In this document: positions 45,901 to 54,189 of the stretch, one piece after another
Position numbering within the stretch: position 1 is the stretch's first letter
How the letters are laid out: every line of letters begins with the position of its first letter
Assembly (NCBI RefSeq): GCF_004339545.1
Contig: NZ_SMGD01000011.1
Location: 558,001 to 622,000 of the forward strand
DNA from: Celerinatantimonas diazotrophica
Lineage (GTDB): Bacteria; Pseudomonadota; Gammaproteobacteria; Enterobacterales; Celerinatantimonadaceae
DNA length: 64,000 bases
Direction of reading: 5' to 3'
Position numbers and translations under genes: made by a program
The notes under the pieces: model-generated
Told to the model about the DNA's origin: nothing
Database searches by the model: none
What the model saw: the letters and a program-made list of their open reading frames with translations, nothing else

Positions 45901-46464
45901 GGGATATATCCTCATAAATCTGACGGATTTAGGCGCGTAATTGAGTGTTTCAGTGGGGTCTTTCATCACATCAGGCAGACACGCCATAATGGGTTGATAC
46001 CAGGATGGGTTACCGCAAGCCTTTTGCGCCTTCAATATCCATCCACAGCCCACGTTGTAGCAGGCCAATGCAAGGTTATAACGGTCTATTTCAGGTCGTG
46101 GCCAGCGCCAAACATAACGCAACTTAGCCATGTAATAGGCACCGGCAGGAATAGCCAAGCGCACATCCGTAGGCTCGCCATGAAACCCCAACGCTTTGGC
46201 CGTTTCATCCCAGGTCTGCGGCATAAATTGCGCAATCCCTCTCGCCCCCACTGTGCTTTGAGCATCGGGATTCAACGAGGATTCCTGGATTAATTGTGCT
46301 TTATAGAGCAGCCAAGGCTCATAAGGAATATAATGACGGGCGGCTTTTTTAATGCGCCAGTCGTAAACTTTACGCCATGCCGATTGCGAAGGCGATGAAC
46401 ACAGCAAGGCAGCGCAGGCCAAAATACAGACCCATAGCGATCTGGTGGTATTTATCATCAACAC
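45499..46464 (-). CDS. Endolysin-spanin fusion: SLT lytic transglycosylase plus Rz-like i-spanin
   Basis: A 321-residue continuous frame. Residues 1-30 form a signal-type helix. About 45-150 form a lysozyme-like transglycosylase domain (QLIQESSLNPDAQS with the catalytic glutamate, GARGIAQFMPQTW, LACYNVGCGW). A membrane helix at about 192-210 (LAIWACLGLALFVGF) follows, then a coiled coil rich in Glu, Gln and Arg (215-290) and a VPDAVIRLLGS end typical of Rz proteins. Two lysis functions that are normally separate genes thus share one frame. An internal start at 45900 may also produce the spanin alone. It is preceded by a holin-like gene that overlaps it by 95 bp. Confidence 0.7.
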   Translation of the reverse strand: MLMINTTRSLWVCILACAALLCSSPSQSAWRKVYDWRIKKAARHYIPYEPWLLYKAQLIQESSLNPDAQSTVGARGIAQFMPQTWDETAKALGFHGEPTDVRLAIPAGAYYMAKLRYVWRWPRPEIDRYNLALACYNVGCGWILKAQKACGNPSWYQPIMACLPDVMKDPTETLNYAPKSVRFMRIYPVSKLAIWACLGLALFVGFQQWRIGGLHSDLTSAHKDIQTLTTNHNELAESLSSSEADNHALKQEIKRREQILLQRNNELALQRTQLAELSDKLEGLRKTNDKVKSWSIARVPDAVIRLLGSSRSKDNSQNSAR

Positions 46465-46711
46465 GTTTCGACCATTGGTAAAAAGTCAGGTGGCTACTGC
46501 GGTCAAAAAATCGCAACGTAAACCACGCCAATAACACCACAGTGCAGGAACGAACGAGACTCACCACGAAACTTACAAATGATGTAAAGATAGGGATTTG
46601 ATGAAAAAGCCAAACAAAGACGATAATGACTACAATACCGATACCAATTCCAAACCAAACCAGCTTTTCTATCGAGCCAAAGAACTTGGCCCACTTCGAT
46701 AACAATTTCAT
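46370..46711 (-). CDS. Holin-like membrane protein
   Basis: A 113-residue protein with about three hydrophobic helices (WFGIGIGIVVIIVFVWLFHQ; FVSFVVSLVRSCTVVLLAWF; LYFGLRCLAVFIAFAIG) and charged turns. It lies directly upstream of the endolysin gene and overlaps it, the usual holin position. I recognise no specific holin family, so the call is by topology and place. Confidence 0.55.
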   Translation of the reverse strand: MKLLSKWAKFFGSIEKLVWFGIGIGIVVIIVFVWLFHQIPIFTSFVSFVVSLVRSCTVVLLAWFTLRFFDRSSHLTFYQWSKRVDDKYHQIAMGLYFGLRCLAVFIAFAIGMA

Positions 46712-46733
46712 AGGTTCACCAAATTTCAGATAT

Positions 46734-46767
46734 AAAAAAGCCTGTAAATCGAAATCTACAGGCTTTT
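46734..46767. terminator. Bidirectional terminator upstream of the holin-like gene
   Basis: AAAAGCCTGTA (46736-46746) pairs with TACAGGCTTTT (46757-46767); T runs flank it on both strands. In a lambdoid late operon a terminator here is what a Q-type antiterminator would override. Confidence 0.8.
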
Positions 46768-46831
46768 GGTCGTACTCATCAGCAGGTTAGAGAAACAATG
46801 CGTTGAACGTTAACAAATTGCAATACACTAA

Positions 46832-46860
46832 AAACAAAAAAGCAGCCTAAAAATAGCTGC
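46832..46860 (-). terminator. Second terminator in tandem, minus strand
   Basis: GCAGC, loop TATTTTTAG, GCTGC, then TTTTTTG on the minus strand. It stands about 70 bp before the bidirectional hairpin. Confidence 0.6.
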
Positions 46861-46904
46861 CTTCAAAAATCCTCAGAATGAATCTTAACGTTTGGCCTTT
46901 ACCA

Positions 46905-47037
46905 TCACTTCTTGCTGTAATTTGATTTAAACATCAATAAGGCTAGCATACACTGCTTTTCATTCTTGATCTGAACTGTATCTAAAAAATCTAGATACTT
47001 TTTTAACTCCAGAAAAAGTCAAGTTTGCTTTGGACAT
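46905..47037 (-). pseudogene. Short phage gene with apparent A-run frameshift
   Basis: AGGAG and a TAATG stop-start overlap with the preceding gene mark a real start at 47037. The frame (MSKANLTFSGVKK...) stops after 25 codons at 46960. Removing one base from the A6 run (46999-47004, minus strand) restores a 43-residue protein continuing YLDFLDTVQIKNEKQC to a stop at 46905. No family is recognised. It may equally be a real 25-residue peptide or a sequencing error. Confidence 0.35.
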
Positions 47038-47579
47038 TAAAACTCCTGAGATTTGACGGACATCCTGTATTGCTTACGAATATCACCACATACAATTTCA
47101 ATATTCAGCAATGCATTCGTGGCAGTTTGTTTGAGTCCCTCAATAACATGACTCACACTGTCCTGATAATCACGACTATATGCAGGGGCACTTATTCCTA
47201 TACTGCGAGCAATTTCTGAGTCAGAGATAATGAACTGAGTGTCATTAATTTCTCGACGACATTTGAGAATGATAACATCCACCAGCAGAGAAATGCGTCT
47301 AACTTACTTTAGACTGTTACTCCAATCTGGATGCAGTGTTAACAAACTACGATAAACAAATTGAGAGGCTCGCTCCAGGTATTTGCCCTGAGCATCATCG
47401 GGCGCAAACATAACCATGCCAATATCAAGCTGGCTTTTAGGTAATGCTAAAACAGCGTGCTTAACTTTCGCTAACTCGCCTTGCATCACATCCCAGGTAA
47501 CACCCGAACTGCCATCACCAGAGCGAGAACGAATCGAACAAAAAGTATCATGCCAGGCATCGATAGGATTATTCAACAT
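47037..47579 (-). pseudogene. Q-like phage regulator split by an in-frame TAA
   Basis: Two frames of 91 and 81 residues lie in the same register, separated by one TAA at 47304-47306. The first starts MLNNPIDAWHDTFCSIRSRS and ends HPDWSNSLK. After the stop the frame continues VRRISLLVDVIILKCRREIN with an HTH-like segment DSEIARSIGISAPAYSRDYQ and a helix with ALLNIEIVCGDI. Read through, the 180-residue product has the layout of phage late antiterminator-type proteins (HTH followed by a helical end), and its place before tandem terminators and a lysis cassette fits a Q role. The second half could instead start at GTG 47282 as a separate gene. Function is inferred. Confidence 0.45.
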
Positions 47580-47610
47580 TTATTTTTCCAAGGAATAATA
47601 AATGCATAAT

Positions 47611-47642
47611 ATAGAATGGGTTGGAACGTTCAATCCATTCTA
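47611..47642. repeat. Imperfect palindrome after ietS
   Basis: ATAGAATGGGTTGGAAC is followed by GTTCAATCCATTCTAT, an inverted repeat with two mismatches centred on GAAC|GTTC. It may be a weak terminator of ietAS or an operator for the downstream gene. Confidence 0.5.
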
Positions 47643-47675
47643 TAATTCCCCATAAGTAACGTTCTAAAACTAATT

Positions 47676-50180
47676 CTATATTTTAATCTGATTTTTAATC
47701 GGAACTTGATTTCGTATAATAGTCTCGATTGTAGAGTAGAGATCTACATCGGATGAAGGTGTTTCAATAGAAATGATTAGGGAGTATCGAGCTTCCTTGT
47801 TATATCTTTCTAATTTTTTGCGAGTCCGCCACCATCCCATAGCAGGATACACAGCTAACAATCCCCTTTCGGCCAAATCAGCTGCTGTTCCATGCCACTC
47901 ATCTTTATGAATTGATCCTTTGTTACGAAAATCACCGATTAACCAATTTGGATCTGACGGGGAACTAGGCGAACCTTCCTCTTCATCTCGAGCAGCCCGA
48001 CTCAACCGTTTAACAAATTGTTCAGGAGACTCTGTCGGACGTTTCACATCAAATCGTAATTGGTGACTAGGATATCTATATTTATTTGAAATATTCCGAC
48101 TTGATGGATTCGGTTCAATAAAATACGACAATGTAACAGTCATTGTTACCGGTGTTTCACCAAGATCAAGTAATTGCTCTTTAGGCCAAGGAATATCATG
48201 AATATGCATATCCCGCGTAGATGGTTCACTTTTCCCCTTCAATTTTTCAAAAGGCTGTAATGAGTCCTCTATAATTATAGATAGTGAATTATTAACACTC
48301 CATAGAGCTTTTGTTAAATCAGGGACACCATATCCAACGCAACGGAGTAGATGTTGAACATTTTGCCGTTCTGTCTTACCTGGATTACGAAATTGACGAA
48401 TCATGGCTTTTGTCCAACTTGCAGAATGTACCATAATTCCTCTAACTGATTCAGGCCACAAATTCGGATAAGCAGACCAAATTTCTGATGCAAATTTAGC
48501 GGCTAGAGCCGTTGCTGCACTAGTAGCATTAAATGTAGAAAACATCCTAACTAGAGGCTTAAAGTGAATACTTAAAAGGAGTAAACTATCCATTGAACAA
48601 GCTGAATACTGATCAACGCCCATATTTCCACCTTCAAATACGACTTCCGGTTTAAGCGGCATCGACCGCTTCCATATAACTGATGTTGTCGCAAATGGGC
48701 TTAATCCACCATTAGGAGCTAAAGGGGAATAATTCTCGGCACCAGAATCTGTTATCTCAATTTTATCTGTAAAAGCACCTACCGTTATAGCATTCCATGA
48801 CTGACCAGGATCTTGGATATCCTGGAGTTCATTATATTGTGGATAACTATTAGCTATATTGCTTAAATCATTCCCTGTATTACCAGCACAAACTAAAAAC
48901 AATCTTGGATATAAATTATCCCCCATATAGTCAACAGCTAACGAGTCAATTTCGGATGACCAAGCAGATGGTGTCCCTCTATCCATTGATTCTTCCGCTG
49001 ATAGTGCCATCGTGTATATTCTCTTTCTATCAGCATGAGAAATTTCAGATAAAGAAATACCAGAAGCAGTTATATTCCCAAGATGTTTACCTTGATTATC
49101 ACCAGGGTGACGAAGAAGTTTTATAGACTCAACTTTATGATTAATACTCATCATTGTTGAAGAACTAAGGGAATCTGTTAAATCGCCCCAAATGGCAAGA
49201 CCAGCCATGGATGTTCCATGCCCTTCTTCATCATCTTCAGACCAGTTATCATCAACAACGAATAAGTCTTTCGAACTAATACATTTGGCTAACAATGGAT
49301 GCCCAATATTTATTCCCGTATCAAGGATTGAAATATATGGTGTATTTTTTCGTGAATTAAAATTATATTGAGCTCTATTAAGTAGATCCTTTACCCATTC
49401 TCTTTCTTCTTCGATATCTAATGATGAAAAAAATTCTGCTGTCGTTTTTGCCTTTCTTATTTCAGATATTTTACTTAGTAATGCAACTGAACTAGTCAAT
49501 TTTTTAAGTGATGTATGAACCAATAAAACAGTTCGCTCAGGGAATTCCAATATATTATCAGATGATTCTATATGATTAAGTAGGCATAAACGTTTAAAAT
49601 CATCAATATTACCAACTCTATCATTCAACACTGGTATCCATATTTCAAACCATTCAACATTTGTATTTAATTTCGGATATAACTCTCTATTATCTGTCCA
49701 CAAGTTCTTAATTACAGTCTTTCTAATATTCTCAATGTTATTTAAAAGAGCTGCATTCTTGGGTCCTAGTTTCCCATCATTATTGGGATCTAAATATTGC
49801 TTTATCTTATTTTCTAAAATAGGAAATTTACCAATTGGGACAGATATATTTGCAATCGATACATCTTTATCAGAAGTAATACTTAAAAGTTCAATACCAC
49901 TTCGAACATCAGCTAATCTTTCAAAAAGAATTTCTATTCCTGGAAAACTTTCAAATGATACTTGGACACCAATAGGGCAGTTTAAATCAATATCATCTAA
50001 ATCATCTTCAATCTTACTTTCAAAACTTTTTACTTGTTCTAGCTGTCTAAGAAGCATCTTTCCATGATATATTCTATCAGCTGATTTAACTTTATCATTA
50101 GATATTACTTTTCGAGGATATATATATTTTTCGATTCTGCCATTTTTCCCTAATAAAAAATGTCTTTTTCTATCCATCAT
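47676..50180 (-). CDS. ietS: Subtilisin-like serine protease IetS of an IetAS-type defence module
   Basis: An 834-residue protein with a roughly 270-residue N-terminal region of unknown fold, then an S8 peptidase domain. The catalytic triad is complete: D287 in SILDTGINIG, H321 in EGHGTSMAG, S554 in NATSAATALAA; the oxyanion asparagine is in FLVCAGNTGND. There is no signal peptide, so it acts in the cytoplasm. Together with the adjacent AAA+ gene it matches the IetA-IetS pair, first described on a Ti plasmid as an addiction-like locus and later as an anti-phage system. Base composition is A+T-richer than in the flanking chromosomal genes, indicating transfer. The gap to ietA is 21 bp. Confidence 0.8.
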   Translation of the reverse strand: MMDRKRHFLLGKNGRIEKYIYPRKVISNDKVKSADRIYHGKMLLRQLEQVKSFESKIEDDLDDIDLNCPIGVQVSFESFPGIEILFERLADVRSGIELLSITSDKDVSIANISVPIGKFPILENKIKQYLDPNNDGKLGPKNAALLNNIENIRKTVIKNLWTDNRELYPKLNTNVEWFEIWIPVLNDRVGNIDDFKRLCLLNHIESSDNILEFPERTVLLVHTSLKKLTSSVALLSKISEIRKAKTTAEFFSSLDIEEEREWVKDLLNRAQYNFNSRKNTPYISILDTGINIGHPLLAKCISSKDLFVVDDNWSEDDEEGHGTSMAGLAIWGDLTDSLSSSTMMSINHKVESIKLLRHPGDNQGKHLGNITASGISLSEISHADRKRIYTMALSAEESMDRGTPSAWSSEIDSLAVDYMGDNLYPRLFLVCAGNTGNDLSNIANSYPQYNELQDIQDPGQSWNAITVGAFTDKIEITDSGAENYSPLAPNGGLSPFATTSVIWKRSMPLKPEVVFEGGNMGVDQYSACSMDSLLLLSIHFKPLVRMFSTFNATSAATALAAKFASEIWSAYPNLWPESVRGIMVHSASWTKAMIRQFRNPGKTERQNVQHLLRCVGYGVPDLTKALWSVNNSLSIIIEDSLQPFEKLKGKSEPSTRDMHIHDIPWPKEQLLDLGETPVTMTVTLSYFIEPNPSSRNISNKYRYPSHQLRFDVKRPTESPEQFVKRLSRAARDEEEGSPSSPSDPNWLIGDFRNKGSIHKDEWHGTAADLAERGLLAVYPAMGWWRTRKKLERYNKEARYSLIISIETPSSDVDLYSTIETIIRNQVPIKNQIKI

Positions 50181-50201
50181 TGAGAGTCCATCAACTTAAA
50201 T

Positions 50202-51188
50202 TTAACATAGGCTTTTCCTCATGTTTTTTCTTTCTAATATTGCATTTTTAACTGATGTTAATGTGATGCGGTTCGAATCATGTATTATCATTTCTTTTAT
50301 AGCTTCTTCCGCTGCACGAGTAATCTCTGCATTACTTAACTCTTTTGCAATATCTGGCAATTTTCTCCATGGGAAACTTTTTGCAACATAAGGTTTTAGC
50401 CTGTCCTTAAATAAGGTAATTATTTCGTCATCTTCAGGCAGTTCATATCTAATTACATCATCAAATCTTCTAAATAGAGCACTATCTAATATTTCAATAT
50501 GATTCGTAGCACAAATGATTAAGCTATTTGAATTATCTTGCTCTATCATTTGTAGAAAACTATTTAATATTCTGCGAGCCTCACCAACATCATTAGCTGA
50601 ATCTCTCTGAGATCCCAATGCATCAAACTCATCAAAGAAATAAACACCACGCACATCGCTAATCGCATCAAATACTTGGCGCAATTTAGCCGATGACTCT
50701 CCCATGAATTTAGTAATCACAGCATCAAGACGTACTTGAAATAATGGATAATTCAACTCTCCAGCTAAAATTGAAGCCGTGAATGTTTTCCCCGTACCAG
50801 GGGGACCTACAAGAAGAATTTTCCGCCGAGGAGACAGTCCATGAGTTTTTAACACTGTCATAAATCTCTGCTCTCTGATTAACCGTTCGAGACGATTTTT
50901 CAACTCATTTTTTACGACTAAATCAGTTAGTTTATTTTTAGGTTGAGAAGCAAAGAGTAATCCATTTGAATCCTTAACACCCTTAGCAATGGAAATAGGA
51001 TGAGTATTTTCTAAATGAATTTTATTTTTCTTCGCCATTGTAACAATATCACGAAGTTCTTGAGCTAACTTACCATGCCCATTACGAGCTTCGTGAGCCG
51101 CTACTTGCAAAGCAACAGACATAAATCTCCCATCATCCTTCTCAAGATGCGATTGGAAAAGTGCTTTTAATTGCTCAGAACTAGCCAT
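50202..51188 (-). CDS. ietA: AAA+ ATPase IetA of an IetAS-type defence module
   Basis: A 328-residue ATPase with an N-terminal helical region (SEQLKALFQSHLEKDDGRFM) and one AAA domain. Walker A is GPPGTGKTFTASILAG, Walker B is GVYFFDEFDALGSQRD, and the sensor residues lie in ICATNHIEILDSALFRRFDD with its arginine fingers. All catalytic elements are intact. It is expected to control or deliver substrates to the protease encoded 21 bp downstream. The gene lies inside the phage-derived block and is preceded by a terminator that isolates it from the DUF968 gene. Confidence 0.8.
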   Translation of the reverse strand: MASSEQLKALFQSHLEKDDGRFMSVALQVAAHEARNGHGKLAQELRDIVTMAKKNKIHLENTHPISIAKGVKDSNGLLFASQPKNKLTDLVVKNELKNRLERLIREQRFMTVLKTHGLSPRRKILLVGPPGTGKTFTASILAGELNYPLFQVRLDAVITKFMGESSAKLRQVFDAISDVRGVYFFDEFDALGSQRDSANDVGEARRILNSFLQMIEQDNSNSLIICATNHIEILDSALFRRFDDVIRYELPEDDEIITLFKDRLKPYVAKSFPWRKLPDIAKELSNAEITRAAEEAIKEMIIHDSNRITLTSVKNAILERKNMRKSLC

Positions 51189-51247
51189 GTGAGTCTTCTT
51201 TCAGTAGCATATCAGTACAACGGTATCGCTTGTAGTTTGACACAGCA

Positions 51248-51273
51248 TCAAAAAAACATCCAATAGATGTTTG
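51248..51273 (-). terminator. Terminator between DUF968 gene and ietA
   Basis: On the minus strand AACATC, loop TATTG, GATGTTTTTTT. It would stop phage-derived transcription before ietA, leaving ietAS on its own promoter. Confidence 0.7.
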
Positions 51274-51312
51274 ATAAATGTTAGGCCGATTGTATTTGTT
51301 TTTCACACATAA

Positions 51313-51329
51313 TTATTGTGTATCACACA
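51313..51329. promoter_or_regulatory. Imperfect palindrome, candidate operator
   Basis: ACACATAATTATTGTGT is nearly self-complementary, with five matched bases at each end around an A/T centre. It lies in the 200-bp gap upstream of ietA, after the DUF968 gene. Its regulator is unknown. Confidence 0.35.
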
Positions 51330-51388
51330 GTAACTTTTTGTTACCTATTATGATATAAATCTAGTTATGTTCATTTTTATCATTCATG

Positions 51389-52326
51389 CTAATTAAAGAT
51401 TCCCAACTCACACGCTGTACTCAACGTTCTAAACACATACTCAATCTGGGATGAATGTTGTTTCTCCCATGCCTGCCACCCAATCTGATGCAAGTTCATA
51501 TGTTCGCCATTGCTTAATGGGAATGTAAATAAATCATGAGTCTTTGTCCCCATAGCGCTTACACCATGCCCAATAAGGTGATGCGCTTCAACGCCTTCAG
51601 ATTTACCTGTAATCACACAGGCTAACGAACGAACAAACTGCAGGTACTTTTCACTTTGAAAACGCTGTGCTTTAGGCTTCACCATAAACATAGCTGGTGG
51701 CTCTGGCTCAACAGTTAAGTTGATAGGTTTTACATGGCGAGCAAGAATATCTGCAGGCATAGGAACCATCTGATTATGAATCGATGGCATAGGGACTTGA
51801 TTAAACTCAGCCACCAGCCTCTCAGAAAGCAAATCAGCAACATGATTGATAACAACCCAACTTACAACATGATCGATGTCTATCTGTTTACTGTGCCGAT
51901 GGCTTGCGATGGTCTGTAGCCCAAAACGAAGTAACCAATTTACATTCGATAATCGATCATCTAAATCATGGTGCCAACATTGTGGCGAGCAATACGGATA
52001 ATCGCCATGTATTACAACACTTCCCACACAGCCACCCTCTTGCTCGAATTCACAAAATTGGCGTAACAACCATTTACGAAAATCACCTAACAAATGTAAG
52101 ACCCGAGGATTAGCAAAAAATCGGTCAATTCCTTTTGATATTTATGCCACCAGGGAGCAGTCTGCTGAGCAAAGCTCACTCCTTCAGATTGATGATTATG
52201 CGCAGGACTCAGACAGACCCGACTTAATTCGATTGGATCGATATGGCTCCAATAATCTTGTAAAGGAATGATTAAGGCTTTTAGTTCAGGCTTAACAATG
52301 GCATGTGTTGTTAATTTCAATTCCAT
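51389..52326 (-). pseudogene. DUF968 phage protein (HNH-like), frameshifted at a T6 run
   Basis: The N-terminal 70 residues (MELKLTTHAIVKPELKALII ... PWWHKYQKELTDF) lie in one register. The rest continues in another as FANPRVLHLLGDFRKWLL to a C-terminal HNH-like zinc-site region (CVITGKSEGVEAHHLIGHG, GTKTHDLFTFPL, NLHQIGWQAWE). This is the layout of DUF968 proteins of lambdoid phages. The registers join at the A6 run 52115-52120 (T6 on the coding strand); one more T would restore a protein of about 312 residues. It may be a true inactivation or a sequence error. The 234-residue downstream part could still start internally at 52093. Confidence 0.7.
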
Positions 52327-52691
52327 TTCTCCGATATAAATCGAATAAAAACAATATTGCGTGAAATGGAACGAGCAACCAACTCATGGCTTCAAATAAG
52401 GATTGGGCAAGAATGATTTAGCCAGAACATGACTAAATCAAAGATGGACAAAAATCATCTGAGACCTAGATTGAGTTCAGCATATTTCTGATGAAAAAAT
52501 ATATGGGAAAGTCTTAATTAGTGGCCAATTTTATTCAGCCACTACAGTTAACAAAAAAGTGAAGGTGCTTCGTAACCGATAGAAGCCAGTTTTACTCAAC
52601 GCTATCTTTGGTCTTTGTAAAATTTAGTTTCAAAACGCTCGCCACACCGCACTAAATCACAGCACAACGACCGAGTAACTGAAAGTAGATT
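52327..52691. other. Gene-free interval between phage-derived block and xylA terminator
   Basis: About 365 bp with no frame I can support and no copy of the tRNA-Ser 3' end. A hairpin TAGTGGC/GCCACTA with a 12-base loop lies at 52519-52544. The right boundary of the phage-derived block must be here or has been lost. Confidence 0.5.
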
Positions 52692-52723
52692 AAAAAAGCA
52701 GCAAGTCACAAGGCTTGCTGCTT
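52692..52723 (-). terminator. Intrinsic terminator of xylA
   Basis: On the minus strand AAGCAGCAAG, loop CCTTGTGA, CTTGCTGCTT followed by TTTT. It starts 15 bp after the xylA stop. Confidence 0.88.
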
Positions 52724-52737
52724 GAGCGATAGAATAA

Positions 52738-54054
52738 TTAGTAAATATAACGATTCACCAGATTTTCTAGATATTCCTGCTGTCCTGATTCTGGCTGCGG
52801 ATCAATATCGTTATTTAACGCATATTCAGCCAGTTCAGCTAACGAACTATTCGAGCCCAAAATTTTCTGGCCCAGTTGAGAATTCCACCCCACATAGCGT
52901 TTTTCAACACATTGACTCAATTCTTGCTGTTCTAACAAATCAGCTGCTTTTAAAAGTGCCAATGCCATGGTATCCATTCCACCAATATGTCCATAGAACA
53001 AATCTTCAGGAGCAATGGAAGGTCTGCGGACTTTTGCATCAAAGTTCAAGCCACCCGTTGTAAAACCACCACCTTTAAGCAGTTCATAAAGCATCAGGGT
53101 ATTTTCTTCAACACTATTTGGGAACTGGTCGGTATCCCAGCCTGACTGTGGGTCGCCCCGGTTTGCATCAATCGATCCCATAATGCCCAATGCATTGGCA
53201 GTGGCCACTTCATGTTGGAATGAGTGACCCGCCAAAGTTGCATGGTTCGCCTCAATATTCACTTTGATTTCATTTTCCAAACCAAACTGTTTTAAAAAGC
53301 CATAAACAGTTGCGACATCATAATCATATTGGTGTTTGGTGGGTTCTTGAGGTTTGGGTTCAATTAAGATAGTTCCTTTAAATCCGATTTTATGTTTATG
53401 TTCAACCACCATTTGCATCAAGCGACCAAGCTGCTGACGTTCTTTTTTAAGGTCGGTATTCAGTAAGGTTTCATAACCTTCTCGTCCACCCCATAAAACA
53501 TAGTTTTGCCCCCCTAATTCTTGGGTAGCATTCATTGCATTAAAAATCTGCATTGCAGCATAAGCAAAAACTTGTGGATCAGGGTTTGACGCAGCGCCAT
53601 GCATAAAGCGCCGATTCGTAAAGACGTTCGCAGTCCCCCACAACAATTTCACCCCGGTTTGCTGTTGCTTAGCCGCTAAAGTTTCAACCATCTGATGGAA
53701 ATTATGATCAAATTCTTTGATATTGGCACCTTGTGGAGCAACATCTACATCATGGAAACAATAGAATGGGGCACCGAGTTTTTGGAAAAACTCAAATGCA
53801 ACATCCGCCTTAAGCTGTGCTAGCTCAAGCTCATTACCGGGTTGTTGCCAAGGACGATCAAATGATGGCGCACCAAACATATCGGTACCTGGCCAAGCAA
53901 ATGTATGCCAATAACACACGGCAAAGCGCAGATGGTCACGCATCGATTTGCCTAATACTTCACGTTCTGGCTGATAGTAACGAAATGCCAACGGATTACG
54001 GCTGTCAGCACCTTCATATTTAATTGCTTCAATATTTTTAAAAAAATCACTCAT
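52738..54054 (-). CDS. xylA: Xylose isomerase
   Basis: A 438-residue class II xylose isomerase. The catalytic histidine region is [23 protein letters not shown] contains the first metal ligand glutamate, [14 protein letters not shown] holds the second site, and [20 protein letters not shown] has the aspartate ligands. It converts D-xylose to D-xylulose. It is monocistronic in effect: a 135-bp gap with a candidate XylR site separates it from the upstream symporter gene, and it is followed by its own terminator. Confidence 0.97.
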   Translation of the reverse strand: MSDFFKNIEAIKYEGADSRNPLAFRYYQPEREVLGKSMRDHLRFAVCYWHTFAWPGTDMFGAPSFDRPWQQPGNELELAQLKADVAFEFFQKLGAPFYCFHDVDVAPQGANIKEFDHNFHQMVETLAAKQQQTGVKLLWGTANVFTNRRFMHGAASNPDPQVFAYAAMQIFNAMNATQELGGQNYVLWGGREGYETLLNTDLKKERQQLGRLMQMVVEHKHKIGFKGTILIEPKPQEPTKHQYDYDVATVYGFLKQFGLENEIKVNIEANHATLAGHSFQHEVATANALGIMGSIDANRGDPQSGWDTDQFPNSVEENTLMLYELLKGGGFTTGGLNFDAKVRRPSIAPEDLFYGHIGGMDTMALALLKAADLLEQQELSQCVEKRYVGWNSQLGQKILGSNSSLAELAEYALNNDIDPQPESGQQEYLENLVNRYIY

Positions 54055-54111
54055 CTGAATTACCTCTTAACACTTGATTGATCCATTGTGAAAAAAACGG
54101 TTATGTCCAAC

Positions 54112-54145
54112 AATGACGATATTTGATAACCCCATTGCGATATTT
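54112..54145. promoter_or_regulatory. Candidate XylR operator upstream of xylA
   Basis: ATGACGATATTT (54113) and ATTGCGATATTT (54134) are direct repeats exactly 21 bp apart. The same motif at the same period is found before the symporter gene and xylB. XylR of E. coli binds tandem repeats about two turns apart, which supports the call. Confidence 0.6.
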
Positions 54146-54189
54146 AGTCTTCGCGCGCACCATCACAATTTACGTAAAAAATAGTTTGC

